Shown: in pieces, positions 18,339 to 26,537 of the stretch
Numbering within the stretch: position 1 is the stretch's first letter
Layout: each line of letters starts with the position of its first letter
Assembly: GCF_013694105.1 (NCBI RefSeq)
Contig: NZ_JACEFG010000002.1
Location: 124,001-188,000, forward strand
Direction: 5' to 3'
Length of the DNA stretch: 64,000 bases
Origin: Halobacillus locisalis
GTDB lineage: Bacteria > Bacillota > Bacilli > Bacillales > Halobacillaceae
The notes under the pieces: model-generated
What the model was told of the DNA's origin: nothing
What the model saw: only the letters and a program-made list of their open reading frames with translations
Databases searched by the model: none
Program-made: the position numbers and the translations under genes

Positions 18339-19286
18339 ATGAGTAAATGGATGAAAGTATTAGGTATTGTTGGGTTGTTATTGTTTGTCGTAGCGTGTTC
18401 AACCGATCAGCCAGGAAGCTCTTCTAGTGACGGAGGGGGCGAAGAAGGCGAAGGGTCAGATGATGGTGCTAAGAAAATCGGGCTATCCATCTCTACGCTG
18501 AATAACCCATTCTTCGTATCTTTGAAAGATGGAGCGGAAAAGGCAGCAGAAGAAGCTGGGTATGAAATCACGACTGTAGATGCACAAAATGATCCAGCCA
18601 CCCAAGTCAGTGATATCGAAGATCTCCTGCAACAGAATATTGATGTATTGCTAGTGAACCCTGCCGACTCAGCAGCGGTAGCCTCTGCAATCGAATCCGC
18701 TAATAGTGCTGGTGTTCCAGTCATCACAGTCGACCGTACAGCAGATGGTGGAGAAGTCGTCACACACATTGCATCAGATAACGTAGCTGGTGGCGAAATG
18801 GCAGGTCAGTTTATCGCTGATGAGCTTGGTGAGGAAGGACAAGTTGTTGAATTAGAAGGAATTCCTGGAGCATCCGCTACACGTGAGCGTGGCGAAGGAT
18901 TCCATAACATCGTGGACGAATTAGACGGAATTGAAGTTGTCGCAAAACAGTCTGCTAATTTCGACCGCTCAGAAGGACTGACGGTCATGGAGAACATTCT
19001 TCAATCGACTGATTCATTGGACGCTGTGTTTGCCCATAATGATGAAATGGCCTTGGGAGCTGTTCAAGCTCTGGAATCACAAGGGATGCTAGAAGACGTC
19101 ATCGTTGTCGGATTTGATGCAACGGATGATGCACGTACAGCTGTTTCAGAAGGCCGTATGGATGCAACCGTAGCCCAACAGCCGGAATTGATCGGAGAAG
19201 AAGCGATCATGGCCGCTGATCAAGTCATGAATGATGAAGAGGTGGAAGAATTCATTCCGGTTGAACTACAGCTTGTAACTGAATAA
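18339..19286 (+). CDS. rbsB: D-ribose-binding lipoprotein RbsB
   Basis: 315 residues. The N-terminus has a lipoprotein signal (KVLGIVGLLLFVVAC) followed by a Ser/Gly/Glu-rich linker. The mature protein is a type I periplasmic-binding fold: 'KIGLSISTLNNPFFVSLKDGAEKAAEEAGY', 'LLVNPADSAAVASAIESAN', 'VFAHNDEMALGAVQALES'. It captures ribose outside the membrane. It is preceded by a 57-nt gap with AAAGGGAGGA, so expression may be boosted separately, and a strong hairpin follows. Confidence 0.95.
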   Translation: MSKWMKVLGIVGLLLFVVACSTDQPGSSSSDGGGEEGEGSDDGAKKIGLSISTLNNPFFVSLKDGAEKAAEEAGYEITTVDAQNDPATQVSDIEDLLQQNIDVLLVNPADSAAVASAIESANSAGVPVITVDRTADGGEVVTHIASDNVAGGEMAGQFIADELGEEGQVVELEGIPGASATRERGEGFHNIVDELDGIEVVAKQSANFDRSEGLTVMENILQSTDSLDAVFAHNDEMALGAVQALESQGMLEDVIVVGFDATDDARTAVSEGRMDATVAQQPELIGEEAIMAADQVMNDEEVEEFIPVELQLVTE

Positions 19287-19305
19287 TACAGATAAGACGT
19301 TTATA

Positions 19306-19350
19306 AAGTGCCTGTCTCTATCAATTTTTGATAGAGGCAGGCACTTTTTT
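19306..19350 (+). terminator. Terminator of the rbs operon; family B-like repeat (B1)
   Basis: AAAGTGCCTGTCTCTATCAA and TTGATAGAGGCAGGCACTTT form a long stem followed by TTTTTT. The outer GTGCCTG/CAGGCAC arms match family B repeats elsewhere in the window, so a REP-like unit appears to serve as terminator. Confidence 0.85.
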
Positions 19351-19385
19351 AGTTTGCGTAGAGATTGTACATGGGGATTGTACAT

Positions 19386-19437
19386 GGGGACGGTTCCGCT
19401 GTTCGGTAGTTTATGAACAAACACAAGAACCGTCCCC
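19386..19437. repeat. Family A palindromic repeat, copy A5
   Basis: GGGGACGGTTCCGCTGTTCG faces AACACAAGAACCGTCCCC. The bases just before it contain a local duplication of 'TTGTACATGGGGA'. Confidence 0.8.
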
Positions 19438-19462
19438 TGTTAAATGGTTTTGGAAAAAATTG

Positions 19463-19491
19463 TTGACAGCCTGTTATATGTAAGATACTAT
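19463..19491 (+). promoter_or_regulatory. Sigma-A promoter ahead of the SAM riboswitch
   Basis: TTGACA (19463-19468), 17-bp spacer, TACTAT (19486-19491). The riboswitch P1 stem starts about 20 nt downstream, as expected. Confidence 0.8.
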
Positions 19492-19510
19492 GAGTTTCAT
19501 AATTTCATTT

Positions 19511-19614
19511 TCTTATCGAGATTGATGGAGGGACCGGCCCGATGAAGTCAAAGCAACAGACCACCTTGGTGTGGAACTGTGCTAATTCCCGTACATATTT
19601 GTACGAAGATAAGA
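19511..19614 (+). ncRNA. SAM-I (S-box) riboswitch
   Basis: The S-box core is recognisable: P1 arm TCTTATC paired with GATAAGA at the end, 'GATGGAGGGACCGGCCCGATGAAG', an 'AGCAACAG' element (AGCAACC in the consensus), 'GGTGTGGAACTGTGCTAATTCC', then the closing 'AAGATAAGAG'. It is followed by an intrinsic terminator. S-box leaders switch off methionine, cysteine or thioether metabolism genes when S-adenosylmethionine is high, so the amidohydrolase and importer downstream are likely part of sulfur amino acid supply. Confidence 0.93.
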
Positions 19615-19630
19615 GAGGCGATCGGAAAAA

Positions 19631-19668
19631 ATTCCCCTCTTCTTGTCTAGAAGAGGGGAATTTTTTTT
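19631..19668 (+). terminator. Riboswitch expression-platform terminator
   Basis: ATTCCCCTCTTCT and AGAAGAGGGGAAT form a strong stem followed by eight T. It is the off-state of the SAM riboswitch. Confidence 0.9.
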
Positions 19669-19722
19669 ACATCTAATTCCGATTAAAGAGATAAGGATAA
19701 TCAACATAAGGGGGATAAAATT

Positions 19723-20928
19723 ATGGCGAATCGTTTGAAGCAGTCATCGATAGACCAACAGCTCGAAGCAAACTTTGAAGAGGTTGTGGAGTGGAGGCGT
19801 TATCTTCACCAGCATCCAGAGGTGAGCTACCACGAGACGGAGACGGCAAAATTCATTGCAGAGAAATTGCGGAGTTTCGGGTATGAGGAAATTCATACTG
19901 GAGTTGGGGGACATGGAATCGTTACAAAGCTGACGGGTACGGAAGATGGTCCCACCGTCGCTTTAAGAGCGGACTTCGATGCCCTGCCGATCACGGATGA
20001 GAAAGAGGTGGCGTATCGCTCTCAAAACCCTGGTGTGATGCACGCTTGTGGGCATGATGGACATACATCTGCATTACTCGGGACCGCAAAGGCTCTCAGA
20101 GGTCATCAGGATAAACTGAAGGGAACAGTGGTCTTCATTTTTCAACCGGCAGAAGAGATTCCACCGGGCGGGGCGCAGGCGATGATTAAAGATGGTGCTC
20201 TTGATGGTGTGGACTACATATATGGTGCTCACTTGGATTCATCGGTTCCCGTTGGACAAATCTCTCTTGGTGAAGGGTTCAAGATGGCGGCGGTCGATAA
20301 GTTTTCCATTACGATTAAAGGAAAAGGGGGACACGGTGCTGCGCCTCACAAGGCGATCGATCCGATTGTGGTCGGTAGTGATGTCGTCAGTGCGCTGCAA
20401 AAAATCGTCAGCAGAAGAATCAACCCTCTAGATTCAGCGGTGATTACGTTAGGCGTCTTCCAATCAGGTAACACCTTCAACGTCATTCCCGATACGGCCA
20501 CACTCGAAGGGACGGTCCGCTCATTTGACCCTGACGTTCGACAAACGATCAAAAAGCAAATTCATAACATTGTCGATCGAGTAACGGCAGGGTTTGAAGC
20601 GGGACATCAAATCGATTACCTGCACGGTTACCCAGCCCTTTACAATCAACCTGAGGAAACGGAGAAGTTACATGACATTTTCAGTCGTTCGTTCGGGGAA
20701 GAGAACCTGGTAGAACTGCCAACGGGGATGGGAGCGGAGGATTTCTCCTACTACTTGAAGGAGAAGCCTGGTAATTTCTTTAAAGTAGGCTCGCAGAACG
20801 ATGATGAGGCCACTCAATTTGCTCATCACCATCCTCGCTTCGATATAGATGAACGGGCGTTGCTTCAGATTGAAAAAGCATTTGTCAGTATATTGGATTC
20901 AATTTTAGGTAAACAGGGGGAAGTATGA
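19723..20928 (+). CDS. M20D family amidohydrolase under SAM riboswitch control
   Basis: 401 residues of the M20D (IAA-Leu/hippurate/N-acyl amino acid amidohydrolase) family. Metal ligands are in 'MHACGHDGHTSALLG' (Cys, His), 'IFQPAEEIPPGGA' (Glu), 'AHLDS' (His) and 'MGAEDFSYYL' near the end. The lid has 'GKGGHGAAPHKAIDP'. It should release an amino acid from an N-acyl or related conjugate in the cytoplasm. Being first behind an S-box leader and fused in one operon with a peptide-type importer, its substrate is probably a conjugate of methionine, cysteine or another sulfur compound (inference). Confidence 0.88.
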   Translation: MANRLKQSSIDQQLEANFEEVVEWRRYLHQHPEVSYHETETAKFIAEKLRSFGYEEIHTGVGGHGIVTKLTGTEDGPTVALRADFDALPITDEKEVAYRSQNPGVMHACGHDGHTSALLGTAKALRGHQDKLKGTVVFIFQPAEEIPPGGAQAMIKDGALDGVDYIYGAHLDSSVPVGQISLGEGFKMAAVDKFSITIKGKGGHGAAPHKAIDPIVVGSDVVSALQKIVSRRINPLDSAVITLGVFQSGNTFNVIPDTATLEGTVRSFDPDVRQTIKKQIHNIVDRVTAGFEAGHQIDYLHGYPALYNQPEETEKLHDIFSRSFGEENLVELPTGMGAEDFSYYLKEKPGNFFKVGSQNDDEATQFAHHHPRFDIDERALLQIEKAFVSILDSILGKQGEV

Positions 20929-22532
20929 TGAAGAAAATAACGCTTTTACTAATTGGCCTCATCGCTCTTATCGGTTTGATTGGTTTGATTGGTTGCTCCA
21001 GTGATGAAGGAGGAGCAACCAAAGCAGATTCTTCTGGGAACGATTCCGCAGAACCAGTGGAAGGCGGCAAGATGAATGTAGCCATTAGTGCTGACCCGAA
21101 TACGCTCGATTGGATGTACACAGGCGAGAGTGCAGCTCGTAAAATCGGCTGGCATATTTTCGAAGGATTGTTTGCCTTGAACCAGGATTACGAAGCCAAG
21201 CCACTTCTTGCCGACAGCTATGAAGTAAGTGAAGACGGCAAGACCTACACGATCGACCTCCGGGAAGGTTTGACGTTCCATAATGGGGAAGAAGTGACGT
21301 CAAAAGATGCAGTGGCGTCCCTCGAGCGCTGGTTGAAAGTGTCCTCTATCGGTGAGATTACGAACCAACATGTTGAATCATTGGAAGTAGTCGATGAACT
21401 TCAATTCAAAATCCACCTGAATAAGGCTTACACGTCTCTTTTATCTGACCTCTCTGCTCCGAAACATGCAGCTGTCATCATCCCGGCTTCCATTGCTGAA
21501 GAAGCCGGTGAACAACCACTGTCACGTGATGAACTGATTGGGACAGGACCATTCGAATTCGATTCCTGGAAACGCGGAAATGAAGTGGTCATTAAGAAGT
21601 TCGAGAATTACGCTTCTAGAGAAGGGGAGATGAGCGGATTGACAGGCGGGAAAAAAGCCTACTTCGACTCCGTTCATTTTAAAGTCGTAAAGGATCCACA
21701 AGTGATTTTGAACGGGATGAAGACAGGACTTTATGATTATGGTTCTGATATTCCGCTCGATCTTTACGAAGTGGTAGAGGCAGCACCCGACCTCGTAGCG
21801 GAAACATCCAACAATGGCTATACGATACTGACGACAGATAAATCGGAAGCACCGTTCGATGATAACAAGGTTCGTCAAGCGTTGAACGCTGCCTTGAATA
21901 AAGAAGAAATAGCGAAAGCCACGTATGGCAATGAGGACTTCTACGGACTCGACGGGGCCCTGTTCACACCGAATCAAACCGCTCTATATTCTGACCAAAA
22001 CATTGAAGGCTTCAGCGGGTATGATCCAGAGAAGGCGAAAGAGTTGTTGGAAGAAAGCAGCTACGATGGGAAGCCGATCAAGATCATGTTCGCCAACAGC
22101 TATAGCGATTATAAAAAAATAGCCGAAATCGCTGAACAGCAGTTAGAAGAAGTCGGTTTCAACGTCAACTTGGAATCCTTTGAATGGGCGACGTATTTGG
22201 ACAAGTGGGGCAAGGCTTCAAACTGGGATATCGTCGTCATCGGCTGGTCCCCATTCTTCTCGCCGAACCAAGCGGGTATGGTCAGTCAAGACTCGAACAG
22301 CAGTGGTTGGTACAACAGTCCTGAATGGCAGCAACTGATTTCCGACTGGGCCACAGCTGGAACGGAGGAAGAGAAAGATCAGATCCTCGCCGAGCTGAAT
22401 GCCACGCTCTATGAAGAGAGACCGTTTGAAAAGGTAGCGAACGTGTCCAATCTCGATGTCCGTTCGACGTCTGTCAAAAGCTACAACAGCTGGTATGGAC
22501 CTCGTTCCTGGAATACGTGGAAAGCAGAATAA
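20928..22532 (+). CDS. Peptide/conjugate ABC importer substrate-binding lipoprotein (SBP_bac_5)
   Basis: About 534 residues, DppA/OppA class. The signal peptide ends with an unusual run of LIGLI repeats before the lipobox cysteine ('LIGLIGC'). The family signature 'LTFHNGEEVTSKDAVASLERW' follows near residue 115. It feeds the two permeases and two ATPases downstream. ATGATG gives two possible starts (20925, 20928); the second has better spacing from GGGGG and overlaps the amidohydrolase stop. The gene-level coupling suggests the ligand is the amidohydrolase substrate. Confidence 0.92.
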   Translation: MKKITLLLIGLIALIGLIGLIGCSSDEGGATKADSSGNDSAEPVEGGKMNVAISADPNTLDWMYTGESAARKIGWHIFEGLFALNQDYEAKPLLADSYEVSEDGKTYTIDLREGLTFHNGEEVTSKDAVASLERWLKVSSIGEITNQHVESLEVVDELQFKIHLNKAYTSLLSDLSAPKHAAVIIPASIAEEAGEQPLSRDELIGTGPFEFDSWKRGNEVVIKKFENYASREGEMSGLTGGKKAYFDSVHFKVVKDPQVILNGMKTGLYDYGSDIPLDLYEVVEAAPDLVAETSNNGYTILTTDKSEAPFDDNKVRQALNAALNKEEIAKATYGNEDFYGLDGALFTPNQTALYSDQNIEGFSGYDPEKAKELLEESSYDGKPIKIMFANSYSDYKKIAEIAEQQLEEVGFNVNLESFEWATYLDKWGKASNWDIVVIGWSPFFSPNQAGMVSQDSNSSGWYNSPEWQQLISDWATAGTEEEKDQILAELNATLYEERPFEKVANVSNLDVRSTSVKSYNSWYGPRSWNTWKAE

Positions 22533-22639
22533 GGACAGTGAAAATCGTCAGGAACGATGCTGGCGATTTTCTTCTTGTCATCTCCATGATGATAAGACCT
22601 GCCCCTTGATAGAGGCAGATAAAGAAGGAGGGAAGACTA

Positions 22640-23584
22640 TTGCTACAGTACACCATCCGGCGTTTGTTATCCGTCATTCCGGTGATGTTTGTCGTCAGTG
22701 TCATCGTCTTCATGATCGTCCACCTGACTCCAGGTAACCCAGCCCTCATCATTTTAGGTGAAGATACTTCTCCGAAGGCCATCGCCGATCTTGAAGAACA
22801 GCTGGGCTTGAATGATCCGCTGTACATTCAATTTTTCAATTGGCTGTCACAAGTCATCACAGGAGATCTTGGAACATCGGTCTACTCTGAACGAAAAGTA
22901 ACCGAGCTTATTTTTTCAAACTTCAGACCGACATTCAGCCTGATGTCTCTTTCTATGATTCTATTATTGGTCATTGCGATTCCGGCAGCGATTGCGATTG
23001 TAGCTCTCCGGAAGACGGTTCTTGATCCGATTTTCACCTCCGTTTCCCTGTTAGGGGTATCGATCCCGGATTTCTGGCTCGCCATCCTTCTCGTTCTAGG
23101 ATTCGGTGTCGCCTTGCCGGTCTTTCCTGTCGCCGGGTACGTCCCGCTCACAGAGGGTATGGGGGCCTGGTTGTATCATTTACTGCTTCCAGCCTTTGTC
23201 CTTGCCATCGTCGAGGTCGGTATTATCGCCAGGATGTTGCGTGACAGTATGCTCGAATCAGTCAACCAAGACTATACGAAAACAGCCTTGGCAAAGGGCA
23301 TCAAGGAGAGAGAGGTGCTCGTCCGACACGTCTTTGCTAATGCCTTGATTCCGACCACTACCGTCCTAGGTGCAACCGTCGCCGGCCTGCTCGGTGGTAC
23401 CGTCATTATCGAGACGCTCTTCACCATCCCGGGAATCGGACAGCTGTTGATCGATTCCATACACCGACGTGACTATCCAGTTGTTCAAGGCGTCGTGCTG
23501 TTTATCGCTGCCATTTATGTACTCGTCAACCTGCTCGTGGATCTTCTCTATACATTTCTCGATCCACGCATCCGCTATGATTAA
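22640..23584 (+). CDS. ABC importer permease, DppB type
   Basis: 314 residues, six hydrophobic segments. N-terminus 'YTIRRLLSVIPVMFVVSVIVF' and the EAA loop region 'LAKGIKEREVLVRHVFANALIPTTT' are typical of DppB/OppB permeases. It starts with TTG behind GGAGGG, after a 107-nt gap that contains a small palindrome. It pairs with the DppC-type permease encoded next. Confidence 0.92.
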   Translation: MLQYTIRRLLSVIPVMFVVSVIVFMIVHLTPGNPALIILGEDTSPKAIADLEEQLGLNDPLYIQFFNWLSQVITGDLGTSVYSERKVTELIFSNFRPTFSLMSLSMILLLVIAIPAAIAIVALRKTVLDPIFTSVSLLGVSIPDFWLAILLVLGFGVALPVFPVAGYVPLTEGMGAWLYHLLLPAFVLAIVEVGIIARMLRDSMLESVNQDYTKTALAKGIKEREVLVRHVFANALIPTTTVLGATVAGLLGGTVIIETLFTIPGIGQLLIDSIHRRDYPVVQGVVLFIAAIYVLVNLLVDLLYTFLDPRIRYD

Positions 23585-23605
23585 CGAACTGGGGAGGTGC
23601 TTTAT

Positions 23606-24436
23606 ATGTTTCAGAAAAAAACCAATGTACTCGCGCTGTGTATTCTTTCGCTCATCGTACTCGCTACGATCACAGCGCAGTGGTGGCTACCGTTTTCACC
23701 GACAAATATCGACCCTGAGAAGCGGCTGACAGCACCTTCATTCGATCATTGGTTCGGAACGGACGACTTCGGACGGGACGTATTTGCGAGAACCGTCGTC
23801 GCCGCTCAAGTTTCGCTCGCTGTGGGGGGGATTGTCGCACTTTTTGCAACGGTGATCGGGACGACGATCGGGTTAGTATCCGGCTATTTCAGAAAAGTCG
23901 ATTTCATCCTGATGAGGGTGATTGATGGGTTTCTCGCTTTTCCCGCTCTGCTTCTGGCCCTTGCGCTTGTAGCAGCTCTTGGCGGCAGTCTCATCAACAT
24001 TATCATCGCCTTGACGCTGGCCTTTTTCCCTGTGATGGCCCGTGTCGTGCGCTCGGCTACTCTGCAGGTGAAAAATGAGTCCTACATTGAAGCGGCGAGA
24101 ACGACGGGGGCGAGCCATTTCGTCGTGATTACACGTTACATTTTTCCGAACATTTTATCGCCTGTCATCGTACAGAGCACATTCATTTTCGCAAAAGCGA
24201 TTCTTGCCGAAGCCGCGCTCAGTTTCCTTGGAGTCGGTGTCGACCCGTCCACCCCGACATGGGGAAGTATGCTGCAAGAGGCGCAGATTTATTTGACGAT
24301 TGCTCCGTGGTATTCGATCTTCCCGGGACTCGGGATTGTGATCACTGTGCTTGCGCTTAACTTGCTCGGAGATGGACTACGTGATGCATTCGACCCGCAT
24401 CAGGTCAAACGGAAACCGAGAACGAAGGTTGCTTAA
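23606..24436 (+). CDS. ABC importer permease, DppC type
   Basis: About 276 residues with six hydrophobic segments. 'HWFGTDDFGRDVFARTVVAAQVSLAVG' is the DppC/OppC signature, and 'EAARTTGASHFVVITRYIFPN' is the EAA loop that contacts the ATPases. ATG at 23606 lies ten bases after GGGGAGG; a GTG at 23597 is too close to that site. It forms the membrane pore with the DppB-type subunit. Confidence 0.92.
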   Translation: MFQKKTNVLALCILSLIVLATITAQWWLPFSPTNIDPEKRLTAPSFDHWFGTDDFGRDVFARTVVAAQVSLAVGGIVALFATVIGTTIGLVSGYFRKVDFILMRVIDGFLAFPALLLALALVAALGGSLINIIIALTLAFFPVMARVVRSATLQVKNESYIEAARTTGASHFVVITRYIFPNILSPVIVQSTFIFAKAILAEAALSFLGVGVDPSTPTWGSMLQEAQIYLTIAPWYSIFPGLGIVITVLALNLLGDGLRDAFDPHQVKRKPRTKVA

Positions 24437-24451
24437 AGGAGGGAATATAGA

Positions 24452-25444
24452 ATGCTGAAAGTCGATAACTTGCACGTACACTTGGATACATCAGATGGTA
24501 TAGTCAAAGCGGTAGACGGGGTGACGTTCTCGATTGAAGCTGGAGAGACAATCGGGATTGTGGGCGAATCCGGAAGTGGAAAAAGTGTGCTCGCCCACTC
24601 TCTGATGAGGCTCAACCCCGAGCCTCCCGCCACTTATCCGAAAGGGAAGGTCTATGTGAACGACCGAAATGTATTACAAATGAATAAAAAAGAGTTGCGT
24701 CACTTGCGTGGAAATCAAGTGGCGATGGTTTTTCAAGATCCGATGTCGAGTTTGAACCCTGTTTTCAAGGTCGGCAAACAGCTGATCGAAGGGATCCAGG
24801 CACACCGGAAGCGGCCGAAGAAGGAAGCGAAGGAAAAAGCGATCGAGCTTTTGAGAGATGTTGGGATTCCTGATCCGGAATCTCGTATCGACAGCTATCC
24901 TCACCAGTTTTCCGGTGGGATGCGCCAACGCGTGCTCATCGCCATGGCACTCGCTTCTGAGCCGAAGCTTCTTGTGGCGGATGAACCGACAACGGCTCTT
25001 GATGTTACGATTCAGGCACAAGTGCTGGATTTATTGAAACAAATCCAGCACAAGTACGGCGCCGCAATCCTGATCATCACCCATGATTTAGGAGTGGTCG
25101 CCCAGTTAGCGGATCGGATTCTGGTCATGTATGCCGGTCGAATTGTCGAATTCGGCAGTACGCAGGATATTTTTTACCGGACTGCCATGCCTTACACTTG
25201 GTCATTGCTCCGGTCCATTCCGACAGCAGGAGCAAAGAGGCGTCTGATCCCGATTGACGGACAGCCGCCGAGCTTGATCCATCCGCCTAAAGGCTGTAAC
25301 TTCGAGCCGAGATGCCCGTTTGCAACAGATGCTTGCCGGCATATCGACCCAGATCTAGAACCTCGTGGAGACGGTCACCAAGCAGCCTGTATCCTTTCAG
25401 CTTCTGAATTTGAATCGATCAAGGAGGAGGTGGCGTCATCGTGA
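24452..25444 (+). CDS. ABC importer ATP-binding protein, DppD type
   Basis: 330 residues. Walker A 'GESGSGKS', Q-loop '[12 protein letters not shown]', signature '[14 protein letters not shown]', Walker B '[13 protein letters not shown]'. The C-terminal oligopeptide/dipeptide extension has the '[15 protein letters not shown]' cysteine cluster that can hold an iron-sulfur centre in this family. It overlaps the next ATPase gene by 4 nt. Confidence 0.94.
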   Translation: MLKVDNLHVHLDTSDGIVKAVDGVTFSIEAGETIGIVGESGSGKSVLAHSLMRLNPEPPATYPKGKVYVNDRNVLQMNKKELRHLRGNQVAMVFQDPMSSLNPVFKVGKQLIEGIQAHRKRPKKEAKEKAIELLRDVGIPDPESRIDSYPHQFSGGMRQRVLIAMALASEPKLLVADEPTTALDVTIQAQVLDLLKQIQHKYGAAILIITHDLGVVAQLADRILVMYAGRIVEFGSTQDIFYRTAMPYTWSLLRSIPTAGAKRRLIPIDGQPPSLIHPPKGCNFEPRCPFATDACRHIDPDLEPRGDGHQAACILSASEFESIKEEVASS

Positions 25445-26412
25445 GCGATTTGTTAGAAATCAACGATCTCCGCGTACATTTTCCTGTGAAAAAGGGATTG
25501 TTCCAGCGTCCAAAACAGTATGTAAAAGCCTTGAATGGGGTCGACCTTAACGTCAGGCAAGGAGAAACGCTCGGCATCGTCGGTGAATCCGGATGCGGAA
25601 AGAGTACGCTTGCGAGAAGCATCATGGGCCTCGAGGAGCCGACTTCAGGAGAAATCCTCTTTAACGGCAAGGATTATATGAACGCTGATGCCAAGGACAT
25701 CCACCACATGAGGCGTGACGTTCAGATGATTTTCCAAGATCCTTACACGAGCCTGAACCCGCGTATGAAAGCCGGCGAAAGCATAGCGGCTCCGTTGAAG
25801 GCGTATAAAGAAACGGACAGAGTCGAGAAGCGGGTTAGAGAGCTGCTTGAACTCGTCGGGTTGGATCCTGATACGGATTACCACAAGCTTCCGCACGAAT
25901 TCTCTGGAGGACAACGTCAAAGAATCGGGATTGCCAGAGCGCTCGCCCTTGAGCCGAAGCTGATCATTTGTGATGAGCCTGTCAGTGCTCTCGACGTTTC
26001 TGTCCAGGCGCAGGTACTCAATTTGCTGCAGGACTTGCAGAAGAAGCTTGGGCTGACGTATGTGTTCATTGCTCATGATTTATCTGTCATCAATCATATA
26101 GCAGACCGTGTAGCCGTGATGTATTTGGGCAAGGTGATGGAGAAGGTAGATGCGGGTTCATTCCAATCCCAGGCATTGCACCCGTACTCGAGAGCCTTGT
26201 TGTCTGCTGTGCCGGTGCCGGATCCTTCTGAAGAAAGGAGGTTGGATCGGATCGTCTTGAACGGTGAGCTTCCGTCTCCTGCTGACCTGCCAAGTGGATG
26301 CGTTTTCCATACACGATGTCCCTTGGCAACAGAGCGATGCAGGACCGAGGTGCCCGTCCTCGAAGAGAAACACAACCCCAACCAAAAAGTCGCCTGCTTC
26401 CATACTGGCTGA
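25441..26412 (+). CDS. ABC importer ATP-binding protein, DppF type
   Basis: 323 residues. Walker A 'GESGCGKST', Q-loop 'MIFQDPYTSLNPRM', signature 'FSGGQRQRIGIARAL', Walker B 'LIICDEPVSALDVSVQAQ'. The C-terminus carries 'GCVFHTRCPLATERC', again the peptide-importer cysteine extension. GTG start overlaps the DppD-type stop. This is the last gene of the SAM-controlled operon; a family A repeat follows. Confidence 0.94.
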   Translation: MSDLLEINDLRVHFPVKKGLFQRPKQYVKALNGVDLNVRQGETLGIVGESGCGKSTLARSIMGLEEPTSGEILFNGKDYMNADAKDIHHMRRDVQMIFQDPYTSLNPRMKAGESIAAPLKAYKETDRVEKRVRELLELVGLDPDTDYHKLPHEFSGGQRQRIGIARALALEPKLIICDEPVSALDVSVQAQVLNLLQDLQKKLGLTYVFIAHDLSVINHIADRVAVMYLGKVMEKVDAGSFQSQALHPYSRALLSAVPVPDPSEERRLDRIVLNGELPSPADLPSGCVFHTRCPLATERCRTEVPVLEEKHNPNQKVACFHTG

Positions 26413-26419
26413 TTTGACA

Positions 26420-26473
26420 TAGGGACGGTTCTCTTGTTTGCTCATTAATGAACAAACAGGAGAACCGTCCCCA
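26420..26473. repeat. Family A palindromic repeat, copy A6
   Basis: GGGACGGTTCTCTTGTTTG faces CAAACAGGAGAACCGTCCCC with a short loop containing TTAATGAA. It lies between the importer operon and the helicase gene. Confidence 0.85.
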
Positions 26474-26537
26474 TGTAGATCCCCACACTCGAACGTGTTA
26501 AGATGGCAGCAAACATATAGTCAGGTGGACGAGTTTC

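Noticed and set aside
22536-22640. Possible terminator or attenuator between the binding protein and first permease
   Set aside because: A short palindrome (AAAATCGTC...GATTTTC) is present but has no clear T-run; it could be RNA processing, and nothing decides.
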